DNA of 64,000 nucleotides from Alphaproteobacteria bacterium UBA6324 (GTDB lineage Bacteria; Pseudomonadota; Alphaproteobacteria; CAAGCB01; CAG-977), in the NCBI GenBank assembly GCA_002439085.1, contig DJSW01000018.1, positions 124,001-188,000 on the forward strand. Direction: 5' to 3'. The translations under genes were made by a program, and so were the position numbers. Below, in pieces: positions 19,051 to 27,934 of the stretch (its first letter is position 1; each line of letters starts with the position of its first letter). Below the pieces are notes generated by a model that was given only the letters and a program-made list of their open reading frames with translations, did no database searches and was not told where the DNA came from.

Positions 19051-19653
19051 TTATTTGGCCGTCATCAGATCCAGCGAATTGCCGATCAGGTTTTCATACG
19101 ACAGCCCTGTTTCGGCCTCGAACTGTTCCAAAGCGAAACGCGCGCCCATTGAAAACGGATCGTCCTGACGTTCCATTTCCTTCATCGCTTTGAAAATGCG
19201 TTTACGCACGCCGCCGGGCGCCGCCTTGACGCGTTTTTCAAACGATTTCGGAATCTTGTACCCCATGCGCCGCAAATGCTCCGTAATGGACAGGATGTTG
19301 TGCATATTGACTTCGGGCGCGGTGGCGCGCTGGCCGTAATCCGTCCCCCACGTCGTCAATTCGCCCGTAAATTCCGGCATTTTCGTGTTCCAGATGTTTT
19401 TGTCGCCGCCTTTGTACGTCGGTTGATACGGTTGGGAACCGTACACGACGGGACCGACCTGCTGCACCTGAACCACCGTCGCCGTGTTCGCGCCCGTCTG
19501 CACGTTCGCGATCGTCGGCTGCTGCTGCGCCTGTTGCTGCGCAGCCCAAGGATCGGACGGCAAAGACTGCGCCGACGCCGGAAAAGCCGCCAGCGCAACC
19601 GCCAATGAAACCGCCGCCAAACAACCTGTTGATTTGTATTGAGTTTTGTTCAT
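19051..19653 (-). CDS. secreted hypothetical protein, Gln-rich N-terminus
   Basis: A 200-aa protein with a signal peptide (about 1-28, ending ASAQ), then a Gln-rich stretch (WAAQQQAQQQP), a Tyr/Pro-containing linker and a helical C-terminal domain. The C-terminal half (YKIPKSFEKRVKAAP, then FEAETGLSYENLIGN) resembles the protein at 17732-18313. GAGGG lies 5 bases before the ATG. The gene ends in a bidirectional terminator and follows cysS after about 130 bases. No function is recognisable. Confidence 0.75.
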   Translation of the reverse strand: MNKTQYKSTGCLAAVSLAVALAAFPASAQSLPSDPWAAQQQAQQQPTIANVQTGANTATVVQVQQVGPVVYGSQPYQPTYKGGDKNIWNTKMPEFTGELTTWGTDYGQRATAPEVNMHNILSITEHLRRMGYKIPKSFEKRVKAAPGGVRKRIFKAMKEMERQDDPFSMGARFALEQFEAETGLSYENLIGNSLDLMTAK

Positions 19654-19757
19654 TGCGCCCTCGCCGATAATTTCTAACTTACTTATAGAATACTCCTTTT
19701 ATGAAAAAAGGAATAGTTACAAATATGTGTCAATCGCCGTTTTCCGGACGAATCCTT

Positions 19758-19774
19758 GCGTTCCGGCGGAACGC
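19758..19774 (-). terminator. short hairpin after cysS
   Basis: A perfect 7-bp stem (GCGTTCC / GGAACGC) with a 3-base loop begins 8 bases after the cysS stop. There is no T tract, so it may be a pause or mRNA-end structure rather than a true terminator. Confidence 0.35.
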
Positions 19775-19782
19775 GGCGGCCG

Positions 19783-21165
19783 TCAAACCCTTTTCCACTG
19801 CGTTCCGTTGGGGGTGTCTTCGATCACGACGCCCTTGTCGGCCAATTCCTTTCGCACGGCGTCGGCCGTCGCGAAATCCTTGGCCTTGCGGGCGTCCGCG
19901 CGTTTTTTGATCAACGCTTCGATCTCCGCTTCGCCCAACCCCTGTGCGTCCGCGGCCGTTCCCGCGCGGAACCATTCCTCCGGATCCTTGTACAACAGCC
20001 CCAGCATATGCGCCGACGCGATCAGGCGTTTTTTGATTTCCGCCTGTCCGGCCGCGTCGTCCGCCTTGTTCAGCGCGGACAGCAGCGAATGAAGAACGGC
20101 GATCGCCTTGGGCGTGTTCAAATCGTCCTTCAACGCTTCGACCAGCTCGTCGTCCGGCCGCGCGTCCGTCAAATCGACGGCGGGCGTTGAACGCAACGCC
20201 GCGTAGAAACGATCCATCACCTGCTTGGCCTGTTTCAACCCGTCGGGCATCCAGTTCAGCGGCTGGTGGTAATGCGTCCCCAGCGTATATAGACGGAACG
20301 CCTCCCCCGGCACTTGGTCGAGGATTTCGCGGATGGTGAAGAAATTGCCCAAAGATTTGGACATCTTTTCCCCGTTGACCATCAAATGCCCGTTGTGCAT
20401 CCAGTATTTGGCATAGAAATCGTGCCCGAAAGCGCAACACGACTGAGCGATTTCGTTTTCATGGTGCGGAAAGATCAGATCCTGACCGCCGCCGTGAATG
20501 TCGAACGTTTCACCCAGATACTTGCTGCTCATCGCGGAACATTCCAAATGCCATCCGGGGCGGCCGCGTCCCCACGGGCTGTCCCATCCGGGTTGGGTGT
20601 CGTCGGACGGTTTCCACAAAATGAAATCGGCCGGCTCTTTTTTGTACGGGGCGACTTCGACGCGCGCGCCCGCGATCATTTCGTCCATGGAACGGTGCGA
20701 CAGACAACCGTAGTTTTTCATTTTTGAAACGCTGAACAGGACGTGTCCCTGCGCTTCGTAAGCGTAACCGTTGTCAACCAATTTTTGCACCAGCGCGATC
20801 ATTTCGGGAATATGCTGCGTCGCCCGCGGTTCGACATCGGGCGGCAAAGCGTTCAGTTCGGCGATGTCCTCGTGAAAAAAGCGCGACGTTTTTTCCGTGA
20901 TGACGCCGATCGGTTCGCCGCTTTCCTGCGACCGTTTGATGATTTTGTCGTCCACGTCCGTGATGTTGCGGACATAGGTGACTTTCGGGTACAGGTGTTT
21001 CAGCAATCTGTACAGCGTGTCGAAAACGATGATCGGACGCGCGTTGCCGATATGGGCGCGGTCGTAAACGGTCGGCCCGCAAACGTACATTCTGACATTG
21101 TTTTCGTCCAGCGGAACGAATTCTTCCTTTTGACGGGTTAAAGTGTTGAATACGGTAAAGGTCAT
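19783..21165 (-). CDS. cysS: cysteinyl-tRNA synthetase
   Basis: A 460-aa class I synthetase that charges tRNA-Cys with cysteine. The start at 21165 (MTFTVFNTLT) has AAGGA upstream, straddling the gltX stop; longer frames run into gltX. The zinc ligand Cys29 is in YVCGPTVYD, the HIGH-type motif is AHIGNAR at 37-43, further zinc ligands are in WHLECSA and HHENE, and KMSKSLGN is the second signature. The C-terminal DALR-like helical domain is present. It is the last gene of the rbsK-nadE-gltX-cysS run, five bases after gltX. Confidence 0.96.
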   Translation of the reverse strand: MTFTVFNTLTRQKEEFVPLDENNVRMYVCGPTVYDRAHIGNARPIIVFDTLYRLLKHLYPKVTYVRNITDVDDKIIKRSQESGEPIGVITEKTSRFFHEDIAELNALPPDVEPRATQHIPEMIALVQKLVDNGYAYEAQGHVLFSVSKMKNYGCLSHRSMDEMIAGARVEVAPYKKEPADFILWKPSDDTQPGWDSPWGRGRPGWHLECSAMSSKYLGETFDIHGGGQDLIFPHHENEIAQSCCAFGHDFYAKYWMHNGHLMVNGEKMSKSLGNFFTIREILDQVPGEAFRLYTLGTHYHQPLNWMPDGLKQAKQVMDRFYAALRSTPAVDLTDARPDDELVEALKDDLNTPKAIAVLHSLLSALNKADDAAGQAEIKKRLIASAHMLGLLYKDPEEWFRAGTAADAQGLGEAEIEALIKKRADARKAKDFATADAVRKELADKGVVIEDTPNGTQWKRV

Positions 21166-21170
21166 TTTCT

Positions 21171-22520
21171 TTATCCTTGCAAACGCGCCAATGTTTTTTC
21201 GCGCCCCAATACGGGCAGCAGCATTTTCAGTTCGGGTCCCTGTTCGCGCCCCGTCAAAGCCAGACGGATCGGGTGGAACAGATCCCTGCCTTTGCGCCCC
21301 GTCGCTTCCTTGACGGCGGCCGTCCAAGCCTGAAACGTCGTTTCGTCAAAGTCGCCCGACGGCAGCAATTCCGCCGCCCGACGGCAAAAAGCGCGATCGT
21401 CGGCCGGCAAAACGAATTCCTCGTCGGAAAAACAGATTTTTTCCCATTCGGCGATGTCCGCGATTTTATCAATGTTCGGACTGACCGCCGCCCAGAAATC
21501 CGCCGAAATCTCTTTTTCGCCGCGGTCGCGCAAACGGGCGTTCACGGCGTCCAAAGGCATGGAACGCACAACGCGCGGGTTCAGTTTGAACAGGTCTTCG
21601 GTGTCGAAATGCGGCTGGGCGCGCCCGAAACGGGTCAGGTCGAAATGCCCCGCCAGCTCCGCCCATTCGTGGCACACGACGACGGGATCGGCCGTCCCCA
21701 AACGCGCCAGCAGGCACGCGATCGTCATCGGTTCGATGCCCTGTTCGCGCAATTCGCGGGAACTCAGCGACCCCAAACGCTTGGACAACTTGCCCTCGCG
21801 TCCCGTCAGCAAAGGCGGATGCCCGAACACGGGCGGTTTCGCGCCCAAAGCCTCGAACATCTGAATCTGAACGGCGGTGTTTGTCACATGGTCTTCGCCG
21901 CGGATGACGTGCGTGATGCCGAAATCCGAATCGTCGATCACGGACGGCAGCATATACGGGAACGTCCCGTCTTCGCGCACGATGATCGGGTCGCTGAGAT
22001 GCGCGCCGTTGTACGAACAATGCCCGCGCACCATGTCGTCCCACGACACTTCGCGGTGTTCCAGTTTAAACCGGTAATGCGGGCGGCGTCCCTCGGATTC
22101 CAGCTTCACCCTGTCTTCGTCGGACAGCTTCAATCCGGCGCGGTCATATACGGGCGGCAACCCGCGCGCGCGCTGGCGGCGGCGTTTGTATTCCAACTCT
22201 TCCGCCGTTTCATAACACGCGTACACCAAACCGCGGCGTTTGAAATCCTCCAGCACCTGATTATAGCGATCCAGCCGTTTCGATTGGTGTTCCAACCTGT
22301 CCCAAGGGATCCCCAGCCAGCGCATATCCTCATACACGGCCTGTTCGTATTCGGGCTTGGAACGTTCCGTGTCGGTGTCGTCCATGCGCAAAACGAATGT
22401 GAAATCCTCGCCGGTGCGTTTTTTCGCGCTCAAAGCGAACAGCCAATTCAGCAACGCCGTGCGCAAATTGCCGATGTGCATATACCCCGTCGGACTGGGG
22501 GCGAAACGAACAGTAATCAC
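21171..22520 (-). CDS. gltX: glutamyl-tRNA synthetase
   Basis: A class I synthetase of 449 aa. FAPSPTGYMHIGN at the N-terminus is the HIGH motif and KLSKRLGS the KMSKS motif. I place the start at the GTG at 22518-22520 (MITVRFAPSPTG), 10 bases after AGAAGG. A TTG three codons earlier overlaps the nadE stop but has the ribosome site one base away, too close to work. Alphaproteobacteria often carry two GltX forms and this may be one of a pair, possibly with altered tRNA preference. It directly follows nadE and precedes cysS. Confidence 0.94.
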   Translation of the reverse strand: MITVRFAPSPTGYMHIGNLRTALLNWLFALSAKKRTGEDFTFVLRMDDTDTERSKPEYEQAVYEDMRWLGIPWDRLEHQSKRLDRYNQVLEDFKRRGLVYACYETAEELEYKRRRQRARGLPPVYDRAGLKLSDEDRVKLESEGRRPHYRFKLEHREVSWDDMVRGHCSYNGAHLSDPIIVREDGTFPYMLPSVIDDSDFGITHVIRGEDHVTNTAVQIQMFEALGAKPPVFGHPPLLTGREGKLSKRLGSLSSRELREQGIEPMTIACLLARLGTADPVVVCHEWAELAGHFDLTRFGRAQPHFDTEDLFKLNPRVVRSMPLDAVNARLRDRGEKEISADFWAAVSPNIDKIADIAEWEKICFSDEEFVLPADDRAFCRRAAELLPSGDFDETTFQAWTAAVKEATGRKGRDLFHPIRLALTGREQGPELKMLLPVLGREKTLARLQG

Positions 22521-22525
22521 GTTTT

Positions 22526-24004
22526 TCAAACCTTCTTGGTGATCGGATAGTGCCAGTCGCCGTCAAAAGAACGCGGGGACAGTTTCACCCCCAACGCGCC
22601 CTGCGACCGTTTGAATTCGCTGTGGTGCAACAAAGCGTACACTTTTTTAACGACCGCCTCGTCATACCCCGCCGCGACGGTTTCGTCAACACCGGCGTCA
22701 TTTTCAATCAGCATTTTTAAAATGGCGTCCAACGTTTCATACGGCGGCAGGGAATCTTCGTCCTTTTGATTGGGACGCAGTTCCGCGGTCGGCGCTTTGG
22801 TGATCAAACGGTCGGGCATGATCCGGCGGATGTCGTTTTTAATCCACGCGGGGTGATTGGCGTTGCGCCACCGTGCCAAAGCGTAAGCGTCCGTTTTATA
22901 CAAATCGTTGATCGGGGCGTATCCGCCGCACATATCGCCGTACAGCGTCGAATACCCGACGGCCGTTTCGGATTTGTTGCCCGTGGATAACAGCAAATCG
23001 CCGAATTTGTTCGACAACGCCATCAACGTCACGCCGCGCAAACGCGCCTGCAGGTTTTCCTCGGTCGTGTCGGGGTCAAGCCCTTTGAACATCGGCGCCA
23101 GCGTCTTTTGAAACGCGGCGACGGTTTCGACGATCGGCACGATGTCGTAACGGATGCCCAGCGTTTTGGCGACCGCCTCGGCGTCCTCCAAACTTTCGCG
23201 CGACGTGTATTCGGACGGCATCATGACGGCGCGCACTTTGTCCGCGCCCAGCGCGTCCACGGCGATCGCGGCGCACAACGCGCTGTCGAAACCGCCGGAC
23301 AGCCCCAGAATGACGCCCTTGAACCCGTTTTTACGGACGTAATCGCCGACGCCCGTCGTCAACGCGCGCCATGTATTTTCCGGTTCCCCCGGCCACGGCC
23401 AGCGGATTTCATCCACACCGGCGACGCCCTCTTCCCACAGCGGCAGACATTCGATAAAACCGCCGTCCAGATCCAGCATGAACGAACCGCCGGGGAAAAC
23501 CGCGCTGTCGTTCGCGCCGATCAGGTTGGTATAGACCAGCGGCAGCCGGATGCGACTCGCAAACGTGCGGGAATGTTCCAACGTTTCCGTCACGGTTCCC
23601 GTGCGGAACGGCTTGGCGTCCAAAACGATCAGCTTGTCCGCACCTTCGCAGTTGACGGGTTCAAACCCGACGGAAACGGCGACGGTCAGCCCGGTGATCG
23701 TGAAACGGTTGCCGTAATGCACCCCTTTGGCGTTGACCAGAACGGGGGTCGCGCCGCCCGCGCCGTCGGGAATGGCGGTCAGAATCTCGCGTTCGTTGTG
23801 GTACAGTTCGGGCAGCTTTTTGTGAACCTGCGCCATGAACGATTTGGAAAAGGCCAGATCGCCCAGCGGCCAGCCCGTCAGGGCGTAAGCGGGCAAAACC
23901 AGCGTTTCCCCTTTGCAATGCGGGCATTGTTCGGCGGCATGGTGAATCAGTTTCAGGTTGCCGTCCAAATCGCCCGCGGTGGGATTTAATTGCGCAATCA
24001 GCAT
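22526..24004 (-). CDS. nadE: NAD+ synthetase with degenerate glutaminase domain
   Basis: A 492-aa two-domain protein. The C-terminal synthetase half is intact: P-loop LSGGFDS at 235-241, MPSEYTSRES, and LLSTGNKSETAVGYSTLYGD. It adenylates nicotinate adenine dinucleotide and amidates it to NAD+. The N-terminal nitrilase-like half normally supplies ammonia from glutamine. Here the catalytic Glu of FPELALTG is replaced in LPAYALTG (Ala39), the segment carrying the Lys is missing, and the Cys of ICED aligns with Gly in VAVSVGFEP (108-116). The later VYTNLIGANDSAVFPGGSF is retained. I infer an ammonia-dependent enzyme. GAGG lies 8 bases before the ATG. The protein is about 50 residues shorter than usual for this class. 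Confidence 0.88.
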   Translation of the reverse strand: MLIAQLNPTAGDLDGNLKLIHHAAEQCPHCKGETLVLPAYALTGWPLGDLAFSKSFMAQVHKKLPELYHNEREILTAIPDGAGGATPVLVNAKGVHYGNRFTITGLTVAVSVGFEPVNCEGADKLIVLDAKPFRTGTVTETLEHSRTFASRIRLPLVYTNLIGANDSAVFPGGSFMLDLDGGFIECLPLWEEGVAGVDEIRWPWPGEPENTWRALTTGVGDYVRKNGFKGVILGLSGGFDSALCAAIAVDALGADKVRAVMMPSEYTSRESLEDAEAVAKTLGIRYDIVPIVETVAAFQKTLAPMFKGLDPDTTEENLQARLRGVTLMALSNKFGDLLLSTGNKSETAVGYSTLYGDMCGGYAPINDLYKTDAYALARWRNANHPAWIKNDIRRIMPDRLITKAPTAELRPNQKDEDSLPPYETLDAILKMLIENDAGVDETVAAGYDEAVVKKVYALLHHSEFKRSQGALGVKLSPRSFDGDWHYPITKKV

Positions 24005-24077
24005 GAAAAAAACCTCTATAATTCAAATAAATTTTTATCAGTCTATAACGGTTTTTCCCGTAATGCCATAAAAAACC

Positions 24078-24992
24078 TTAAACCGTTTGAATTTCTTCGA
24101 CCCGCGCTTCGATTTCCTTCAACGTCGGCAAAGCCTCCTGCGCCCCCATTTTCAAACAGGCCAGCCCCGCCCCCGCGGCGGCGTGGCGCACCGCCCGACA
24201 GACATCCGTTCCGGCGTCGATCATCGCGGCGAAAATCCCCGTGAAAGCGTCTCCCGCCCCCGTCGTGTCCACCGGTTCGACCGGCAAGGCGGGAACGGTG
24301 AACGTCCGGCCGTTTTGCGCGACGGCGACGCCTTTCGCCCCCAGCGTGATCAAACAGACGCCGCCCGTTTTTCCGGCGATGGCGGCCGCCTTTTCCGACG
24401 CATCGCCGACACTTTCGCCGAACAGCCCGGCACACACGGCGTCGGCCTCGCCCTCGTTTAAAACAAGGTAATCAACCAGCTTCAAATCCGATTCGGAAAT
24501 TTGGCGGGCGGGCGCGACGTTCAAAACGGTTTTCGCCCCGTCGGCCTTTGCGCGGCGCAGCAGCTTGGCGTTTTCATCCCACGGCGTTTCCATTTGCATC
24601 ACCAAAACGGTGCTTTCGTTCAGCAAAGCGGGCGAAACGGCGTCGGCCTTGACATCCGCGTTGGCGCCGCTGGCCACGACGATCGAGTTTTCGCCCGTTT
24701 TATCGACCATGATCATCGCCATGCCGGTCGCTTTGTCCGACGTTTGCATTCCGGAACAATCGACGCCCAGCGCCTTTAACGCCGTCACGGGCACTTTGGC
24801 GACCTCGTCCGCGCCGACGGCGCCGACCATTTTGACCACGCCGCCTGCTTTGGCCGCGGCGGCGGCCTGATTCGCGCCCTTTCCGCCGGCCTTGACCACC
24901 GCGGACGGGGTCAGCACGGTTTCGCCCGCGGCCGGAAAAGCCGGTATGGACAGAAAGAAATCCGCGTTCAAAGAACCAAACACTAAAATCAT
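24078..24992 (-). CDS. rbsK: ribokinase (PfkB family)
   Basis: A 304-aa sugar kinase that phosphorylates ribose, or a closely related sugar, with ATP. GGKGANQAAAAAKAG near 38-52 is the first PfkB signature and DTTGAGDAFTG near 245-255 the second, containing the catalytic Asp. No ribose transporter or rbsD is nearby, so the substrate is inferred from family resemblance. It heads the run into nadE, gltX and cysS, and is divergent from the gene at 25129 with facing promoters. Confidence 0.85.
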   Translation of the reverse strand: MILVFGSLNADFFLSIPAFPAAGETVLTPSAVVKAGGKGANQAAAAAKAGGVVKMVGAVGADEVAKVPVTALKALGVDCSGMQTSDKATGMAMIMVDKTGENSIVVASGANADVKADAVSPALLNESTVLVMQMETPWDENAKLLRRAKADGAKTVLNVAPARQISESDLKLVDYLVLNEGEADAVCAGLFGESVGDASEKAAAIAGKTGGVCLITLGAKGVAVAQNGRTFTVPALPVEPVDTTGAGDAFTGIFAAMIDAGTDVCRAVRHAAAGAGLACLKMGAQEALPTLKEIEARVEEIQTV

Positions 24993-25027
24993 TTCAAAAC
25001 ACCTTTATCGTTTTCAACGCCGCGTAA

Positions 25028-25056
25028 AGGATAGCAGACCGGCCGCCCGACAACAA
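25028..25056 (-). promoter_or_regulatory. promoter of the ribokinase-nadE run
   Basis: On the minus strand, TTGTTG (25051-25056), a 17-base spacer and TATCCT (25028-25033), 35 bases before the ribokinase start. Confidence 0.45.
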
Positions 25057-25070
25057 GTTCGGATTTTGCT

Positions 25071-25098
25071 TTGATTTTGTCGCGACAAAGGGTATTCT
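25071..25098 (+). promoter_or_regulatory. promoter with embedded palindromic operator
   Basis: TTGATT (25071-25076), a 16-base spacer and TATTCT (25093-25098). The spacer contains a perfect 12-base palindrome, TTGTCGCGACAA (25077-25088), placed where a bound repressor would block RNA polymerase. Confidence 0.5.
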
Positions 25099-25128
25099 GC
25101 CGACAAAGGGGGCTTTTGCGGGATTCCG

Positions 25129-26070
25129 ATGTCCGACATTAAAACGTTTGAAGACAAGTTCGACCACAAACCGAACAAGATATATGAAAAGGACGACGAC
25201 GGCGACGATCTGCCGCCGAAATCGCCGTTGCACCTGCACGCCGTTCCGCAAATCGACACCAGCACAAGCGGATGTCTGGCCGGTTTGGGCAAAATCGCCC
25301 TGTCCGTCGGCACGATCGCGCTATGCCTGCTGTACATTTGCAAGCCCGACACCTTTTCCGCCCTCGCCTATCGCGCGACGCGAATGTTTTCCTCCCCCTC
25401 CCGCGCGCGGGTTGTCAAAAAAGCGCCGCACCCGACGACACCGGCCGCGGCGACCGCTGCCGCCCCCGTTCAGAAAAAAGCGGCGCCCGCCACACCGGCG
25501 AAACCGGCCGTCCGTTCCGTCCTCGCTTTGCGCGGCGCGGGCAGCCTGCCCGATTTCGCAACGGCGGCAAAGCTGAACCCCGACCTGTACGATTACGCCG
25601 ACGCACTGCACCGGCTGCGTTTTGAAACGCTGGACAAACACCACAATCTGGTTCGCCGGATGATCGCCAGCTGGACGCGGGAAAGCGCGCCCGAAAAGAT
25701 TGAAGCGTTGACCGGCGTTCCCTATAAAACGTTCTTCAACCGCGTGTCCGCCCGCGTATTGTCGCAAACCGTTCTGCCCAAAGCCGGATTGACGCCGACG
25801 GCCGGCGACGCCATGATCGCGCAGGATCCCGTCCAGATCATGGCGACCGTCTATCCGTATATGAAAGTCGCCATCGCCAACAAAACGACGGCGCGCGGCG
25901 TTTTGGGATCGGTCGAACCCGTGTCGTCGTTCCTGCTGCACGTTTGCCGTGACGACACCGAATGTCTGGGGTCGTGGGATCTGCTGATTGATATGCTGGG
26001 ATTGGGAAAATACGCGTCTTTGCTGGAAAAGTATCCCGAAACCATTTACGCCGACGGACAACATCCATGA
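25129..26070 (+). CDS. membrane-anchored hypothetical protein
   Basis: A 313-aa protein with an acidic cytoplasmic N-terminus (about 1-50, with DDDGDD), one membrane helix (about 53-73), an Ala/Pro-rich linker (about 90-130) and a C-terminal domain of about 180 residues with no recognised motif. The topology puts the C-terminal domain in the periplasm. There are three cysteines near residues 266-284. The stop overlaps the start of the GT-C glycosyltransferase gene (ATGA), so the two proteins are probably made together and may form a complex. It is preceded by a palindrome-containing promoter. Confidence 0.7.
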   Translation: MSDIKTFEDKFDHKPNKIYEKDDDGDDLPPKSPLHLHAVPQIDTSTSGCLAGLGKIALSVGTIALCLLYICKPDTFSALAYRATRMFSSPSRARVVKKAPHPTTPAAATAAAPVQKKAAPATPAKPAVRSVLALRGAGSLPDFATAAKLNPDLYDYADALHRLRFETLDKHHNLVRRMIASWTRESAPEKIEALTGVPYKTFFNRVSARVLSQTVLPKAGLTPTAGDAMIAQDPVQIMATVYPYMKVAIANKTTARGVLGSVEPVSSFLLHVCRDDTECLGSWDLLIDMLGLGKYASLLEKYPETIYADGQHP

Positions 26071-27914
26071 ACTTCAACGACCGCTTTTTCAAACTCCGCC
26101 TGAAACTGACGGATGTCAAGCTCCGGCTGAAAAGAGCCGTCCCCGCCTTGACCGCGAAATTGAAAAGCGTCCGCGCCGACGACGTAAAGCACGCTTTGCG
26201 GTCGGCCGTTTTGGGGGTAAAGCCCCTGTTCACGCAAACGCCGACGGATTTGCGCGATTGGACGATGAAGACGGACAAAATCCGCTTTTCGGTGTTTTTC
26301 ATCCTGTTAAGCGCCGTCTTTGTCACGGCCGGATCGTTTTACGCGTTTCTGGCCGACGACGCGTTCATCACGTTCCGGTATGTGTCAAACGCCGTCAAAG
26401 GGTGGGGGTACACGTTCAACCCGCCGCCGTTCGATCCCGTTTCTGGCTTTACCGGCATTTTGTGGATGACGCTGCTGCGCGTATTGTGGCTGATCGGCAT
26501 CCAACCGCCGTACAGCGCGAATTTGATGACGAACCTGTTTTCGCTGGCGCAGGTGTGGATGTGTTTTCTGTTTGTCCGCCGCATGGCCGTCCAGCCCGTT
26601 TTCCAGCGCAAAAGCCTTTACCTGTTTTTGATCGTCTGCCTGATTTTGCTGACGAACGAAACATTTTTGGCGTTTATGACATCGGGCACCGAAGCCGCGC
26701 TGTTCAATTTTCTGGCGTTGTGGTGGACGTTTGAAGCGACATCGGATAAAACGCGCAATCCGATTTGGCTGGCGGTTTCGGCCGTTTTGCTGGCGTTGTG
26801 CCGGTTTGACGGCGCCGTTTTCGTTCCGGCGTCGGCGGTTTTCCTGTGCGCGTTCCTGTTCACCGGCCGGTTGAAACTTTCTTGCCTGACCGGACTGGTT
26901 GTTCTAGGAACGCCACTGTTGTATTACGGCTGGTTGGAAAAAGTGTACGGCGACATTGTGCCGAACGCCGTTTCCGTCCTGTTCAACGGATTTTTCCCCG
27001 CGATCGGGCGGGATTACGCGCTGTCGTTCGTATTGGAATACGCGCTGTATTTCTGGGCGGTCTTTTTCCTGCCGTGGGCGGCGTTCAAATTCGGCGTCCG
27101 GCGGCAAAAGGGCTTCGCCGTCCTGTTTTTGCTGATCCTGAGCTTTGTCGCCTATGCCGGCGTCTATCTGTTCGCCATCGGGGCGGACACGTTGGAATAC
27201 CGGCCGTTTGGATTTTTCATTCCGCTGTTCGCGCTGGCCGGCGTGAAAATGCTGACCGAAAACATTTGCGGTTCGTTCAAAGGGGTGCTGATCGTCGTTT
27301 TCGCCTATCTGCTGGTCGGAACGGCGATCCCGTCGGCGCACACGTCGCTGACCAAGGATTTGAACACGCGGCGGGAAACGACGTTTTTATACCGCCCCGT
27401 CGCGCAAAAGGCCGGATGGCGCGCCTTTTTCGCCAAGCAATGGGATGACGCGCAGAAACGGCTGATCTATCAGGGTGCCGCTCTGCGCTGGCGGGAACAC
27501 AAGGTTCTGACCGAAGAGCTGCTGAAAACGTTTCCGGCGCGCGCCGACGGCGAACGCATCAAAAAGGACGCCTACCGCCTGTTCGCATGGGACTTTGTCG
27601 GCGTGGCGGGGTGGACGCTGCCCGAAACATTCATCATCGACCTGTCCGGACGCAACAACATCATCGCGGCGAAATCGCCGTTGAAATACGAAACGCGCCG
27701 CCTGTTCGGCCACGAACGCGCCGTCCCCGACGGATACGTCCGGTGTTTCAACGGCGGCAGCAACATCGCCATTGACCCGTTTTCCGGCAAAAAGAACCTG
27801 CGCCTGCTGCGCGCCGCCCCGCTGAGCGAAGGACGGATCAAAGGATGCGAGGGATTTTGGAAATCGCAAATCGGCGCGTCAAAGCCCAAACCCCTGCGCG
27901 CGCCGCTACGCTGA
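26067..27914 (+). CDS. GT-C family membrane glycosyltransferase
   Basis: A 615-aa polytopic protein. After a basic cytoplasmic N-terminus of about 70 residues come some ten to twelve membrane helices and a soluble C-terminal region of about 200 residues. The first extracytoplasmic loop holds ADDAFITFRY followed by WGYTFNPPPFDPVSGFTG, the acidic motif and Pro-rich loop typical of GT-C transferases related to ArnT, protein O-mannosyltransferases and arabinosyltransferase AftB. These use polyprenyl-phosphate sugars on the periplasmic side. The acceptor is unknown. It is coupled by a 4-base overlap to the membrane-anchored protein upstream, its likely partner. Confidence 0.75.
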   Translation: MNFNDRFFKLRLKLTDVKLRLKRAVPALTAKLKSVRADDVKHALRSAVLGVKPLFTQTPTDLRDWTMKTDKIRFSVFFILLSAVFVTAGSFYAFLADDAFITFRYVSNAVKGWGYTFNPPPFDPVSGFTGILWMTLLRVLWLIGIQPPYSANLMTNLFSLAQVWMCFLFVRRMAVQPVFQRKSLYLFLIVCLILLTNETFLAFMTSGTEAALFNFLALWWTFEATSDKTRNPIWLAVSAVLLALCRFDGAVFVPASAVFLCAFLFTGRLKLSCLTGLVVLGTPLLYYGWLEKVYGDIVPNAVSVLFNGFFPAIGRDYALSFVLEYALYFWAVFFLPWAAFKFGVRRQKGFAVLFLLILSFVAYAGVYLFAIGADTLEYRPFGFFIPLFALAGVKMLTENICGSFKGVLIVVFAYLLVGTAIPSAHTSLTKDLNTRRETTFLYRPVAQKAGWRAFFAKQWDDAQKRLIYQGAALRWREHKVLTEELLKTFPARADGERIKKDAYRLFAWDFVGVAGWTLPETFIIDLSGRNNIIAAKSPLKYETRRLFGHERAVPDGYVRCFNGGSNIAIDPFSGKKNLRLLRAAPLSEGRIKGCEGFWKSQIGASKPKPLRAPLR

Positions 27915-27934
27915 CGTTTCCGCCGCGTCAAACC

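Noticed and set aside
19654..19782. TTGACA at about 19728-19733 (minus strand) as the -35 of a promoter for the secreted-protein gene at 19051
   Set aside because: No -10 lies at 16-18 bases; the TATTCT near the gene is too far away to pair with it.
22521..22529. TTG start for gltX overlapping the nadE stop
   Set aside because: The ribosome-binding purines would be one base away. The GTG three codons later has proper spacing and gives the usual N-terminus.
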